A stretch of DNA of 64,000 bases from Psychrobacter nivimaris (GTDB lineage Bacteria > Pseudomonadota > Gammaproteobacteria > Pseudomonadales > Moraxellaceae). The stretch is from positions 37,494 through 101,493 of the forward strand of contig NZ_VZIZ01000020.1 of assembly GCF_009812035.1 (NCBI RefSeq), given 5' to 3'. The notes under the pieces are model-generated. The model was not told where the DNA came from and searched no databases. It worked only from the letters and a program-made list of their open reading frames with translations. Shown here in pieces: positions 19,790 to 31,308 of this stretch. The position numbers and the translations under genes are program-made. Numbering within the stretch: position 1 is the first letter of the stretch; each line of letters starts with the position of its first letter.

Positions 19790-19960
19790 ATGAGTAATAC
19801 TAACAACGATACTTCAGACATCAAAAAAGCAGCAGAGCAGGCCGATAATCAACAAATCGAAAAAAATCTAAACGATGACAAAAATGTTGATACTCCCGAA
19901 AAACTGAGTGAAGAAGAGCAAACCTCTTTTATTGATGAAGAGTTACGGACAGATAAGTAA
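19790..19960 (+). CDS. Small acidic disordered protein 1 (56 aa)
   Basis: First of four consecutive small hydrophilic genes. The 56-residue product has 16 Asp/Glu against 7 Lys/Arg, no Cys or Trp and one Phe, so it should be largely disordered. AGGA lies about 8 bases before the ATG, and codon use is like that of the neighbours. The product begins MSNTNNDTSD and ends DEELRTDK. No domain is recognised. The shared style of the next three genes is the best evidence that it is real. Confidence 0.6.
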   Translation: MSNTNNDTSDIKKAAEQADNQQIEKNLNDDKNVDTPEKLSEEEQTSFIDEELRTDK

Positions 19961-19968
19961 GGAGCCGT

Positions 19969-20031
19969 TTGAGCGATATTGATAGCAAAGATATCAATAG
20001 CAACAACAATATCAACGATCAGGTCAAATGA
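19969..20031 (+). CDS. Possible 20-residue peptide with TTG start
   Basis: A TTG codon preceded at 4 bases by GGAG opens a 20-codon frame that ends at TGA 20029. The product is Asp/Asn/Ile-rich (LSDIDSKDINSNNNINDQVK). Composition matches the flanking small acidic genes, but the length and the rare start make it doubtful. Confidence 0.2.
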   Translation: MSDIDSKDINSNNNINDQVK

Positions 20032-20063
20032 ACAATTAACATCATAAACGCGAGGGACACGCT

Positions 20064-20315
20064 ATGCCAGATAATACCAAGCCAAATCATGAAGAAGCGG
20101 TAGCTGTTCGTGATCCAGCAGCCTTACACCCGGACAATGCGCCAGACAGCTATGAAGGCCGTAAACACGAACCTGATATCGATGGACCAGAGCAGGACTC
20201 ACAGGAAACAGACGAGATATATTCCGACCCACGTAAAGAAGAGAACTTACCAGCAGGTGGGAAAAACGTGGCAGATCTCAATGCTCATGATTTGAGTAAA
20301 AATAATAATATTTAA
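20064..20315 (+). CDS. Small acidic disordered protein 2 (83 aa)
   Basis: Hydrophilic product of 83 aa rich in Asp, Glu, Asn, Pro and Lys, without Cys, Trp or Phe. It has a Pro/Asp-rich middle (DPAALHPDNAPDSYEGRK) and the C-terminal LPAGGKNVADLNAHDLSKN. GAGGGA precedes the ATG. It begins 103 bases after the first small gene ends. No membrane segment, signal peptide or known domain is visible. I infer intrinsic disorder and perhaps a stress or hydration role, which is unproven. Confidence 0.7.
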   Translation: MPDNTKPNHEEAVAVRDPAALHPDNAPDSYEGRKHEPDIDGPEQDSQETDEIYSDPRKEENLPAGGKNVADLNAHDLSKNNNI

Positions 20316-20416
20316 TAATTGTGTACCTACTTATGTAGTCTGGGTATATCATCAAAAATAAAGTGCTGACAATAGATACTGGTTAGCCAATTAAAACAAC
20401 AATTAAGGACATAACC

Positions 20417-20773
20417 ATGGAACCTCAAGATCCCGCGTTAAGCAGAACCCCTATTGACGGTGCTAATCCTCAAGAAGTGAGTAAAAATTTAGCCAATCAG
20501 CACACTGATATTGAAAACCATACCAATCATAATAAAGGTACTGACACTTTCGAAGAAGAGGTAGTGGACTCAGAGCACGTGAATGACGATGACAATCCTG
20601 CACGTCAGCCTGATCGCCGTGATCAACAGGGCAGCAGTCCGTTTGATGACAATATTAACGAAGATACCGTGGGCAGTGAAGCGCCAAAAAGTGAAGGTAT
20701 TACGGATATGAATCGATATGCCAACGTTGATAACGCTCAAACTCGTGTCTTAAATCCAGATGAAAAAGACTGA
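20417..20773 (+). CDS. Small acidic disordered protein 3 (118 aa)
   Basis: The longest of the four at 118 aa, strongly acidic, without Cys or Trp. It contains ANPQEVSKNLANQHTDIE, which has the same pattern as HDPHNVAKNTKQYDSP in the fourth protein, and a charged middle EEEVVDSEHVNDDDNPARQ. AAGGACAT lies before the ATG. The intergenic gap to the second gene is 101 bases. No function is assignable from sequence; relatedness to the others rests on composition and the short NP-x-x-V-[SA]-K-N pattern. Confidence 0.7.
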   Translation: MEPQDPALSRTPIDGANPQEVSKNLANQHTDIENHTNHNKGTDTFEEEVVDSEHVNDDDNPARQPDRRDQQGSSPFDDNINEDTVGSEAPKSEGITDMNRYANVDNAQTRVLNPDEKD

Positions 20774-20884
20774 TTTCTTAGCAAGATATTTCTGAATATT
20801 ATTAATCTGAGCATTATTAATATGAGTATCGTCAAGTTATCGAATGCTCGATGTGGAAGACAGTTATTATAATAAGGATCGGTT

Positions 20885-21091
20885 ATGAATAAGTCTAATG
20901 ATACAGTTAACCATGATAACCATCAGCTCAAAGATGCAGATGATAATAATGGTATCGTCCCTGATGATGCATTACAAAAGGCAAATCCAGCCGCTGCAGA
21001 GCAAGAGACTGATGATCATGATCCGCATAATGTCGCAAAAAATACCAAGCAGTATGACAGTCCACTTATGGAAGATAAGAAACAGTCATAA
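20885..21091 (+). CDS. Small acidic disordered protein 4 (68 aa)
   Basis: Last of the cluster, 68 aa, Asp/Asn/Glu/Lys-rich with no Cys, Trp or Phe. It carries DPHNVAKN, matching NPQEVSKN of the third protein, and ends LMEDKKQS. AAGGATCGG precedes the ATG. A bidirectional terminator follows 30 bases after the stop, ending the presumed transcript. No known family was recognised. Confidence 0.68.
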   Translation: MNKSNDTVNHDNHQLKDADDNNGIVPDDALQKANPAAAEQETDDHDPHNVAKNTKQYDSPLMEDKKQS

Positions 21092-21120
21092 CTGAGCATT
21101 ATATTCTGTACAGACAAATA

Positions 21121-21167
21121 AAAAAGCTAACGCTAGGCATGGTTTAAGACGCTAGTGTTGGCTTTTT
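21121..21167. terminator. Rho-independent terminator (bidirectional)
   Basis: Stem AAAAAGCTAACGCTAG against CTAGTGTTGGCTTTTT, fully paired with two G-U pairs around a loop of about 15 bases, then T-run. It separates the small acidic cluster from convergent miaE. Confidence 0.85.
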
Positions 21168-21217
21168 TATGGATACGATATGAGTATCTTTGCATAGCGC
21201 TTATTTGACAGAAGCTA

Positions 21218-21997
21218 TCAGCTGAAGCGCTCAGCAGGTGTACCACTGTGAAAACGCAGTTCAGTGTCAGGACTGGATATCAACTCTGCTTCTACTTCTT
21301 TAAAGAATGCGACACGCTCATCGATATTGTCGTCAGATAGCGATTGTGCCAGTGCCAAATAATCCTCAAAATGGCGACTCTCTGATTTTAATAGATAACG
21401 GTAGTACTTGGCTAAGCGTTCATCATCGATGACTTCAGCAAGCGCGGCAAAGCGCTCACAAGAGCGCGCTTCGATAAACGCCCCGATGATTAATACATCA
21501 ACCATTGCTGCTGGCTCATGCGTACGTTTATGCTTGAGCAACCCTTTGGCATAACGCCCCGCACTCAGATATCCCCACTCTTGCTCGCGCTCATTCATAA
21601 TGCCTAGGACTTGCTCATAGTGCAGCATCTCCTCACGTATTAACTGCGCCAATTTTCGCTGTAAGTCGTAAGAAAACTCATAGCGGAATAGTAGATTCAT
21701 CGCTGTACCGGCCGCTTTCTTTTCGCAATTGGCATGATCTTGGATGATTAAAGGCACATCAGCGCTGGCAGCCTCCACCCAAGCCTGTGTGGTTCGCGCT
21801 CCCAGAAAATCATAGACAGCAGATAAGTCGACCTTAATAGGGGTGCGCAGCTGTGCGATATCGATACTGTCTGGTTCCATACTTTCCTCTGTTAGACCGT
21901 CTTTTTCTATCTTATATTCTTCTGTATGGCTGTCGCTCACAGCCTTGTCATTACTGTTATTGATTTTCATATCTTCATTATTCATAGTCTTTGCCAT
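21218..21997 (-). CDS. miaE: tRNA-(ms2io6A37) hydroxylase
   Basis: Non-heme diiron monooxygenase that hydroxylates the isopentenyl group of ms2i6A37 in tRNA. The ferritin-like core shows the expected ligand motifs: DHANCEKKAAGTAMNLL, REEMLHYEQVLGIM, FIEARSCERFAAL and SESRHFEDYL. The full frame gives 259 aa, but the first 39 residues are Asn/Asp/Glu-rich and the upstream ATG has no clear ribosome binding site. An internal ATG at 21880 has GAGGA 5-6 bases before it and would give 220 aa, closer to Pseudomonas MiaE. I leave the longer frame and flag the choice. Confidence 0.9.
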   Translation of the reverse strand: MAKTMNNEDMKINNSNDKAVSDSHTEEYKIEKDGLTEESMEPDSIDIAQLRTPIKVDLSAVYDFLGARTTQAWVEAASADVPLIIQDHANCEKKAAGTAMNLLFRYEFSYDLQRKLAQLIREEMLHYEQVLGIMNEREQEWGYLSAGRYAKGLLKHKRTHEPAAMVDVLIIGAFIEARSCERFAALAEVIDDERLAKYYRYLLKSESRHFEDYLALAQSLSDDNIDERVAFFKEVEAELISSPDTELRFHSGTPAERFS

Positions 21998-22575
21998 AGT
22001 CGAGGGTTCAACATCTCTTAATCAAATATTAAAAGTTAAATAGATAACCGTTAAGCATAAATGAATGCTGTAATGATTACTTACAGTTTATACTGCACGT
22101 ATAATGGTCTAACTCTAAAGTATTGATTAAAGCCTCTAGAGTAGGTGGCTTATAGAGTATCATTATTATACAGCCTAAGTATTTACTTGGTGAATGACGT
22201 TTCCTTGTTTATTTTATTATTTGATAGTAGGATGAGATTTTGCTTTTCAGGCATTTTGTCTTACTATTGATCATTACTTAGTAGCGGGCGATAGGCATTA
22301 TATCAAGTGCCAATCCTGTATTAAAACCTAAGAATTATAGACAGCTCTGCTTACAGACAATCCCAAAATCACAGACGCTGCATCAGACAAATTCAGTCTT
22401 AAACAGTTATTACATTAATAGATGCTCAATCACCACCAACAGTTCGCATTGTCATGTTTGCTATTTATTCACCGCAAAGCAAACTAGGGATAAATGCTCC
22501 AAGAGCACATATTTTCACACCGTTATTGTAGCAACTTAGCATTAACACACCTCACGAACAGATAAGGATAACAAT
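21998..22575. other. Divergent region miaE / glcB
   Basis: About 580 bases between divergent genes, AT-rich, with no open frame worth calling and no strong repeat or hairpin seen. It must carry the promoters of glcB and probably miaE; nothing more specific can be supported. Confidence 0.4.
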
Positions 22576-24780
22576 ATGAGCCAGTCTTCTAACGCCAATC
22601 GTATTCAAAAAGGCATTCTTGCCATCGACCAGCAATTGTATGACTTTATTGAAAACGAAGTGCTGCCGAAAGTCGGTGTTGATTCAGACAGCTATTGGTC
22701 AGGTTTTGAAAAGGTCATTAAAGAGTTTACCCCGCGTAACAAAGCGCTGCTAGAAACTCGTGACAAGATTCAAGCGCAGATTGACCAATGGCATCTGGAC
22801 AACCCTGCCAAAGATGGCGAAATTGATTACCCCGTGTATAAAACATTCTTGCAAGAAATTGGCTATCTGTTACCAGAAGGTGATGATTTCAAAGTCAGTA
22901 CTCAAAACGTCGATGACGAGATTGCCCATATTGCAGGTCCACAGCTGGTCGTACCAGTCCGTAATGCTCGCTACGCATTGAACGCCACCAACGCACGTTG
23001 GGGCAGTTTATATGATGCATTATATGGTACTGACGTCATCAGTGACGAAAATGGCCAACAAGCAACAGGTGGTTATAACCCAACGCGCGGTGCTGCTGTT
23101 GTTGCTTATGCCAAAGCATTTCTAGACGAACATTTTGCCTTAGCATCAGGGTCATATAACGATGTGACCGGCTTTAAAGTGGTCGATGGCAAACTTGAAA
23201 TTGTCCAAGGTGATAATAGCACTGAGCTAAAAGACGCCGCGAAATTTGTTGGTTTCGTCGGTGAAGCAGAGCAGCCTACTGGTATTTTGCTCAAGAATAA
23301 CGGCCTGCATGCTGAGATTCAAATCGATGGCAATCATCCAGTGGGCAAAGATGATCCAGCAAGTATTAAAGATGTACTATTAGAATCAGCGATTACGGCA
23401 ATTCAAGATTGCGAAGATTCAATCGCTGCTGTCGATGCAGAAGAAAAAGTAGAAGTGTATCGTAACTGGCTTGGTCTAATGAATGGTGACTTGCAAGAAA
23501 CCTTTGAAAAAGGTGGCAAGACCCGTACGCGTAAACAAAACCCAGACCGTGAATATATCAGACCAGATGGCAGCACGCTTATCCTGCCAGGCCGTTCACT
23601 ACTATTGATTCGTAACGTTGGTCACTTGATGCAAAACCCAGCCATCTTGGTCGACTTGGGTAATGGGCAAGAGCAAATCTTTGAAGGTCTGATGGATGGC
23701 TTAATCACGCCGCTATTGTCTTTAAATGATTTGAAAGGTAAAACTGCGCTATCGAACTCACGCAAAGGTTCGATGTATATCGTTAAGCCAAAAATGCATG
23801 GCCCTGAAGAGGTCAAAATGGCCAATGATTTGTTCAACGCTTCAGAAGATCTATTGGGTCTAGAGCGCAATACTCTAAAAATCGGCATCATGGACGAAGA
23901 ACGTCGCATGACGGTCAACTTAAAAGAAGCCATTCGCCAAGCAAAAGAGCGCGTCATCTTTATCAATACCGGCTTCTTAGATCGCACGGGTGATGAGATG
24001 CATACCAGTATGAACGCTGGGCCTTTTGTCCCTAAAGGTGATATGAAGTCACAAGCATGGCAGCCAGCCTACGAGCAGTGGAACGTTGATATCGGTCTGG
24101 AGACTGGCCTACAGGGTGTGGCTCAGATTGGTAAAGGTATGTGGGCGAAGCCAGATGAAATGAAGGAGATGATGGAGACTAAAGCCGCTCATCCAAAGTC
24201 TGGTGCGACTACTGCATGGGTTCCATCACCAACTGGAGCTACTCTGCATAGCATGCATTACCATGAGGTCGATGTGTCTGAGGTACAAGAGAAGCTAAAA
24301 TCGCGGGAGCGTGCAAGCTTAGACGATATCCTGACGATTCCATTGGCTAAAGATACCAACTGGTCAGAAGAAGAGATTCAGCAGGAGCTTGAAAACAATG
24401 CTCAAGGTATCTTGGGTTATGTCGTACGCTGGGTAAATCAAGGCGTTGGTTGCTCCAAGGTGCCTGATATCAATGATGTCGGTCTCATGGAAGATCGTGC
24501 TACTTTGCGTATCTCAAGCCAACATATTGCTAACTGGTTGCATCATGGCGTGGTTAGTGAGCAGCAAGTGATGGATACGATGAAACGCATGGCCAAGGTC
24601 GTCGATGAGCAAAATGCAGGCGATGATGACTATCAATCAATGGCAGATAACTTCGATAATTCTTACGCCTTTAAAGCTGCCTGCGATTTGGTCTTTAAAG
24701 GTCGTGAGCAGCCAAGCGGCTACACTGAGCCATTATTGCATCAAGCGCGTTTAGACTTAAAAGCCAATACGCATTGCTAA
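22576..24780 (+). CDS. glcB: Malate synthase G
   Basis: Condenses glyoxylate with acetyl-CoA to malate, the second step of the glyoxylate shunt. The 734-aa monomeric G-form is complete: N-terminal alpha-helical clasp, TIM barrel with MHGPEEV and [17 protein letters not shown] (conserved acid and Arg), [18 protein letters not shown], and C-terminal [25 protein letters not shown], the usual catalytic segment. AAGGA precedes the ATG. It is unlinked to isocitrate lyase, 22 kb away. A terminator lies about 120 bases downstream. Confidence 0.97.
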   Translation: MSQSSNANRIQKGILAIDQQLYDFIENEVLPKVGVDSDSYWSGFEKVIKEFTPRNKALLETRDKIQAQIDQWHLDNPAKDGEIDYPVYKTFLQEIGYLLPEGDDFKVSTQNVDDEIAHIAGPQLVVPVRNARYALNATNARWGSLYDALYGTDVISDENGQQATGGYNPTRGAAVVAYAKAFLDEHFALASGSYNDVTGFKVVDGKLEIVQGDNSTELKDAAKFVGFVGEAEQPTGILLKNNGLHAEIQIDGNHPVGKDDPASIKDVLLESAITAIQDCEDSIAAVDAEEKVEVYRNWLGLMNGDLQETFEKGGKTRTRKQNPDREYIRPDGSTLILPGRSLLLIRNVGHLMQNPAILVDLGNGQEQIFEGLMDGLITPLLSLNDLKGKTALSNSRKGSMYIVKPKMHGPEEVKMANDLFNASEDLLGLERNTLKIGIMDEERRMTVNLKEAIRQAKERVIFINTGFLDRTGDEMHTSMNAGPFVPKGDMKSQAWQPAYEQWNVDIGLETGLQGVAQIGKGMWAKPDEMKEMMETKAAHPKSGATTAWVPSPTGATLHSMHYHEVDVSEVQEKLKSRERASLDDILTIPLAKDTNWSEEEIQQELENNAQGILGYVVRWVNQGVGCSKVPDINDVGLMEDRATLRISSQHIANWLHHGVVSEQQVMDTMKRMAKVVDEQNAGDDDYQSMADNFDNSYAFKAACDLVFKGREQPSGYTEPLLHQARLDLKANTHC

Positions 24781-24898
24781 TTCCTTATTTATAAAAGCCA
24801 TTTTAGGGCTACTTATCCATGGTTAAGTAGTCCTTCAATACTTAGTATTACTCAAGCATATTTAAAGCAATATATTTCTTTTATTTATTTATAAAAGT

Positions 24899-24936
24899 TA
24901 CCCCTATTTGCCAATGGCGAGTAGGGGTATTTTTTT
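24899..24936 (+). terminator. Rho-independent terminator after glcB
   Basis: Stem TACCCCTA/TAGGGGTA at 24899-24906 and 24922-24929 with a 15-base loop and a following T-run. Confidence 0.85.
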
Positions 24937-25306
24937 GTTTTTATCTAAATAATCGTTAAACCTTAGATTAAATATGGGTTTAAGGATTTTTCGTCATCAA
25001 AGACTTAAAAATATGTTGCAAATTATGTCAAAGTTGTTATGCTTGTATTCGAAGTATGAGTTTGGTAACGGATGTTACGCACGGAGCAATAAAGACCAAC
25101 GTTTACATGGCAGTTGCGTTGTTTAATCCCAGTCATGTGTGTCATGGTTTTTTATCTTAACTGTAATAGAAATTCGCCACACTTGTTTCTGACTAATCTC
25201 GGTAGCCAGTTACACATTATATCTTTGAGGATTTGTGACGATACCATTATGGGCGCCAGCTAATAATAGCTTGCTCATTACTACAATTGTAAAGTGGAGA
25301 TACCCC
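24937..25306 (+). promoter_or_regulatory. Long leader of the first porin gene
   Basis: About 370 non-coding bases. A block at about 25146-25169 (GGTTTTTTATCTTAACTGTA...) recurs almost unchanged upstream of the second porin, in both cases about 135 bases before the start codon. The last 20 or so bases before the start, with GTGGAGATA, are also shared. This points to a duplicated promoter and leader. Confidence 0.55.
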
Positions 25307-26416
25307 ATGAAAAAACTACTTTTAGCGACAGCAATCGCAGCCCTATCTGTATCTGCAGCACAGGCAGCACCTACCGTTTATGGTAAAGTATTCGTTACTA
25401 CTGATTACGTTAATGCTGAAATTGATGGTCAGAATATGGATAATAATAACAGAATTAATGAAGACAACGGTTCATTACAAGTTAATTCTAATCTTTCACG
25501 TTTAGGCTTCAGAGGCTCTGAAGCGATAACGGCCAACACTGACGTAATTTACCAATTAGAGTACGGCGTTAAAGTTGATGATAGTGGTAGCGATAACATT
25601 GGCTTCAAAAGTCGTGATACTTATTTAGGTTTAAAAAATAAAGACTTCGGTGAATTCCGCTTTGGTCGTAACTACACAGTCATTGACTATATCAATAACG
25701 TATCAGTTAATGAAGGTTATTGGGATAATCTTGGCTCTAGTACTCTGAACAACAACGACAGCTTTGCTAATATTTTGACCCCGACCGTTGGTAACCGTAT
25801 CAATAATTCAATCGTTTGGAAAGCGCCTAAATACAATGACCTACCATTAGCGCTTGCGCTGATGTATGGTGCTGATGAAGACTTTATATCTGAGAGTGAT
25901 CGTGACGCAGGCTATGGTGCCTCATTGATGTTTGATCCAGGTACAGGCATTACCGCTGGTATTGCTTATGAGCAAGACATGAGTGTTAGTGGTGATATTA
26001 TCCGTGGCAGTGCTAGCGTCGATTTAGGTAAATATATCGCAGCTCCTGTAAAGTTAGGCGTTCTATATCAAGAAGCTGACTATGCCGGTACTACTACTGC
26101 AACAGAGGACGGTTTAGTGGTGAGTGCTGAAATGGGTCTTTCGAATTTTGCCCGTCCAGCCTCTGTTTATATTCAGTATGACAAAACCGACAATATCAGT
26201 GGTCTTGAGAATAATGACTCAAATCAAGTCGTTGTAGGTGGCAAATATGCGTTTAAAAATAATATGATCGCTCATGCCTATGCTGGTCTAAATTCAGCGG
26301 AATTAAACAATGGTCGTTTTGGTTCGAGAGACGAAGACGGCAATGTTAATGAAATCGACTTACGTGGTGATATTGATGTACTCGCTATCGGTGGTGGTCT
26401 AGAGTACTTATTCTAA
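25307..26416 (+). CDS. Gram-negative porin (first of a tandem pair)
   Basis: Trimeric outer-membrane porin of the Porin_4-like general diffusion class, 369 aa. The signal peptide MKKLLLATAIAALSVSAAQA is cleaved before APTVYGK. The mature chain shows repeated amphipathic strands and ends in a C-terminal Phe (GGGLEYLF), the outer-membrane insertion signal. The frame is open back to 25235, but the signal peptide and GTGGAGATA 8 bases upstream fix the start at ATG 25307. A paralogue follows 297 bases later with near-identical leader, signal peptide and terminator. Confidence 0.92.
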   Translation: MKKLLLATAIAALSVSAAQAAPTVYGKVFVTTDYVNAEIDGQNMDNNNRINEDNGSLQVNSNLSRLGFRGSEAITANTDVIYQLEYGVKVDDSGSDNIGFKSRDTYLGLKNKDFGEFRFGRNYTVIDYINNVSVNEGYWDNLGSSTLNNNDSFANILTPTVGNRINNSIVWKAPKYNDLPLALALMYGADEDFISESDRDAGYGASLMFDPGTGITAGIAYEQDMSVSGDIIRGSASVDLGKYIAAPVKLGVLYQEADYAGTTTATEDGLVVSAEMGLSNFARPASVYIQYDKTDNISGLENNDSNQVVVGGKYAFKNNMIAHAYAGLNSAELNNGRFGSRDEDGNVNEIDLRGDIDVLAIGGGLEYLF

Positions 26417-26440
26417 TCTAACCATTAGAATCTAAATAAA

Positions 26441-26468
26441 AAACTCATCCTTCGGGGTGGGTTTTTTT
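26441..26468 (+). terminator. Rho-independent terminator of porin 1
   Basis: Stem AAACTCATCC/GGGTGGGTTT (one G-U) closed by TTCG, then T-run. Almost the same sequence ends the second porin gene. Confidence 0.9.
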
Positions 26469-26555
26469 GTTTTGTAATCAATACTGTGTCTTGAACAACA
26501 GCGTGTCTTAAATAACAGAATCCGTAAAATTAATAATAACATTTGTGTAAACTTT

Positions 26556-26713
26556 GGTTTTTTCATCTTACTGTAATATTTGCTTGGTAAAGTTATGTCT
26601 AAGCAGTTCTTATGGCTCGCTATATATATGGTTTCGAAGGTATAGGACCTTGCCATTATATATCTAATGATCTTAGACCATTTATCACTCAAATCGTAAA
26701 GTGGAGATATCCT
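26556..26713 (+). promoter_or_regulatory. Leader of the second porin gene, copy of the first
   Basis: GGTTTTTTCATCTTACTGTA at 26556-26575 repeats the block before the first porin, at nearly the same distance (about 135 bases) from the start. CGTAAAGTGGAGATA precedes the start codon as it does in the first gene. Confidence 0.55.
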
Positions 26714-27799
26714 TTGAAAAAATTACTTTTAGCCACAGCCGTCGCTGCACTTTCAGTTTCTGCTGCCCATGCTGCGCCAACTGTATATGGTAAAGCATTT
26801 TTAACCTTAGATTATGTTAGTACAGACTACGATGCAGCTAACAAGACAGATGAAGATACATTTAAACTTAACTCTAATGCATCACGTATCGGTTTTAAAG
26901 GTGACGACGATTTAACTGACACCACTAAATTAGTCTATCAATTGGAATATGGTATTGATGTTGATGACGATAGCCAACAGTTTAGATCACGTAATACTTA
27001 TGTAGGCTTAGCCCACAACACTTTAGGTACTGTACTAGCGGGACGCCATGATACCCCATTGAAACTTGCACAAAACAAAGTTGACGTGTTTAATGATAGC
27101 TTATTTGATATTAAAAATGCGGGTGTTTCAGGTGAATACCGTGCTAACAATATGGTGGCCTATCAATCACCTGTTATTGTCGGTATGCCAGTGAGTTTTA
27201 TGGCAGCTACCGCATTATCAGAAACTGATGCCGACGGTGATATTCTCGTTTCCGCAGCATCTGGTGCGAAGCCTGCAGTCTATCGTGATAGAAAAGTAAA
27301 AGATAACGGTTATTCTGCTTTATTAGCCTATGACAAAAATGGTGTTTATCTAGCCGGTGCTTATGACAAAGACATGGGTGCTAACAATGTAAATACTGGC
27401 GTGATTGATAATACGTGGCGTTTGGTTGCTGGTTTAGATATGGGCAAAATGAATATGGTTTCGGGCTTAACTTTAGGTGCTCTATACCAACAAAGCCAAT
27501 ACTACGATAATTATAGCATCGTTAACAACAACCGCGTTAACAAAGCCAGTGAAGATGAAAAATCTTGGCTAATTAGTGGTAAATATAAAGTTGGTGCAAC
27601 ACCTTGGGCAGTTAAAGCACAGTATGTTAATACCACTGACGAAAAAGGCGTAAAAGATGCTGATGTAAATGAAATCGCAGTTGGTGGAGAATATGCATTC
27701 AATAAAGCGACCACGGGTCATATTTATGCAGGGCAAATCAGCCGTGACAATAACAAAGATGACTTGATTGTAGGTACGGGTATTGAATACAAATTCTAA
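26714..27799 (+). CDS. Gram-negative porin (second of a tandem pair, TTG start)
   Basis: Outer-membrane porin of 361 aa, paralogous to the preceding one: the signal peptide (M)KKLLLATAVAALSVSAAHA, start of the mature chain APTVYGK and final strand GTGIEYKF all correspond. The middle has diverged, including the loop regions that shape the pore. The natural start is TTG at 26714, where the paralogue has ATG; the shared GTGGAGATA ribosome binding region and the signal peptide make this clear. The longer frame from 26612 would bury the signal peptide. TTG initiation should lower its yield relative to porin 1. Confidence 0.9.
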   Translation: MKKLLLATAVAALSVSAAHAAPTVYGKAFLTLDYVSTDYDAANKTDEDTFKLNSNASRIGFKGDDDLTDTTKLVYQLEYGIDVDDDSQQFRSRNTYVGLAHNTLGTVLAGRHDTPLKLAQNKVDVFNDSLFDIKNAGVSGEYRANNMVAYQSPVIVGMPVSFMAATALSETDADGDILVSAASGAKPAVYRDRKVKDNGYSALLAYDKNGVYLAGAYDKDMGANNVNTGVIDNTWRLVAGLDMGKMNMVSGLTLGALYQQSQYYDNYSIVNNNRVNKASEDEKSWLISGKYKVGATPWAVKAQYVNTTDEKGVKDADVNEIAVGGEYAFNKATTGHIYAGQISRDNNKDDLIVGTGIEYKF

Positions 27800-27826
27800 T
27801 CTAAACATTAGAAAACGTATTATAAA

Positions 27827-27854
27827 AAACTCATCCTTCGGGGTGAGTTTTTTT
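27827..27854 (+). terminator. Rho-independent terminator of porin 2
   Basis: Perfect stem AAACTCATCC/GGGTGAGTTT with TTCG loop and T-run; a sister of the porin 1 terminator. Confidence 0.92.
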
Positions 27855-27936
27855 GTTGTGACCTTTTTAAAGCCGCAGTGGGTTATAATAGCTACGTATT
27901 TACGATGATTACGCACTTATGACAATTAAGCGTTAA

Positions 27937-29664
<1,728 letters not shown>

Positions 29665-29701
29665 CTCTCAGAATGTAATGTATATTGAAAGCGTTTATTA
29701 T

Positions 29702-29735
29702 AAAAAAGACTGATCTTCGGATTGGTCTTTTTTTT
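29702..29735 (+). terminator. Rho-independent terminator after pyrG
   Basis: Stem GACTGATC/GATTGGTC (two G-U pairs) with TTCG tetraloop, flanked by A-run and T-run. Confidence 0.88.
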
Positions 29736-29741
29736 GCTTAA

Positions 29742-30755
<1,014 letters not shown>

Positions 30756-30782
30756 TACGGTACGTAATAAGAGGGCTATACA

Positions 30783-31040
30783 ATGGCAATTCAAATGGCA
30801 CAAGTAAGCATCGAAAATATCGATGATGCAGAAGGCTTAGATAGCGTAATGACCGCGCTTAAGAATATCTCAGGCGTGACGGCTATTAATTTGGATCCCA
30901 AGCATAATGTCGCAACAGTAAGCTATGATGATACAGATACTAGTATCCATGCCTTAACAGCAGCGATTAGTATGGTGGACTATGTGACTCAGCCATTTCC
31001 GATTGACTCACCGCAGAACCCGCACCATAACGATTTATAA
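30783..31040 (+). CDS. HMA-fold-like small protein lacking the CxxC metal motif
   Basis: 85-aa protein whose core (AQVSIENIDDAEGLDSVMTAL ... GVTAINLDPKHNVATVSYDD ... ALTAAISMVDY) follows the beta-alpha-beta-beta-alpha-beta pattern of heavy-metal-associated domains. The usual GMTCxxC loop is replaced by NIDDAEG, and the protein has no Cys at all. It starts 27 bases after kdsA with AAGAGGG upstream, so it is probably co-transcribed with kdsA. The next gene is a normal CopZ-like chaperone. It may be a decayed or repurposed copy; copper binding through thiols is impossible. Confidence 0.65.
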   Translation: MAIQMAQVSIENIDDAEGLDSVMTALKNISGVTAINLDPKHNVATVSYDDTDTSIHALTAAISMVDYVTQPFPIDSPQNPHHNDL

Positions 31041-31106
31041 TTACAAATAGCTATTGCTATAAATTTGTTGATGCGCTCTTTTACGTTTTTATTAATAAGT
31101 TGCTGC

Positions 31107-31148
31107 CTCGTTAATAACATCTCGTTAATAGCATCTCGTTAATAAAGC
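31107..31148. repeat. Three tandem 14-bp repeats
   Basis: Units CTCGTTAATAACAT, CTCGTTAATAGCAT and CTCGTTAATAAAGC in a row, upstream of the CopZ-like gene. They could be slippage products or a small array of regulator sites. Confidence 0.7.
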
Positions 31149-31308
31149 AACAACCAAACGGCCTTGTTGTCGAGGATAATAGGGCTTATGCTTATTTAAT
31201 GTAGCTTTGATAGTTGCTCTTACTTTGATAACTTAAAAAATATCAAAGTTATTATTAACAGAATCACTATTAGAGTTGCTCATTACTAATAAAAATAAGG
31301 AGCCCAAT

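Noticed and set aside
22001..22575. Riboswitch or hidden gene upstream of glcB
   Set aside because: No conserved aptamer pattern, strong hairpin or open frame could be seen; it remains plain promoter DNA.
27569..27916. Minus-strand frame across the end of porin 2
   Set aside because: Runs through the terminator hairpin and the porin coding region; similar frame at 26432-26692 arises from the duplicated terminator.
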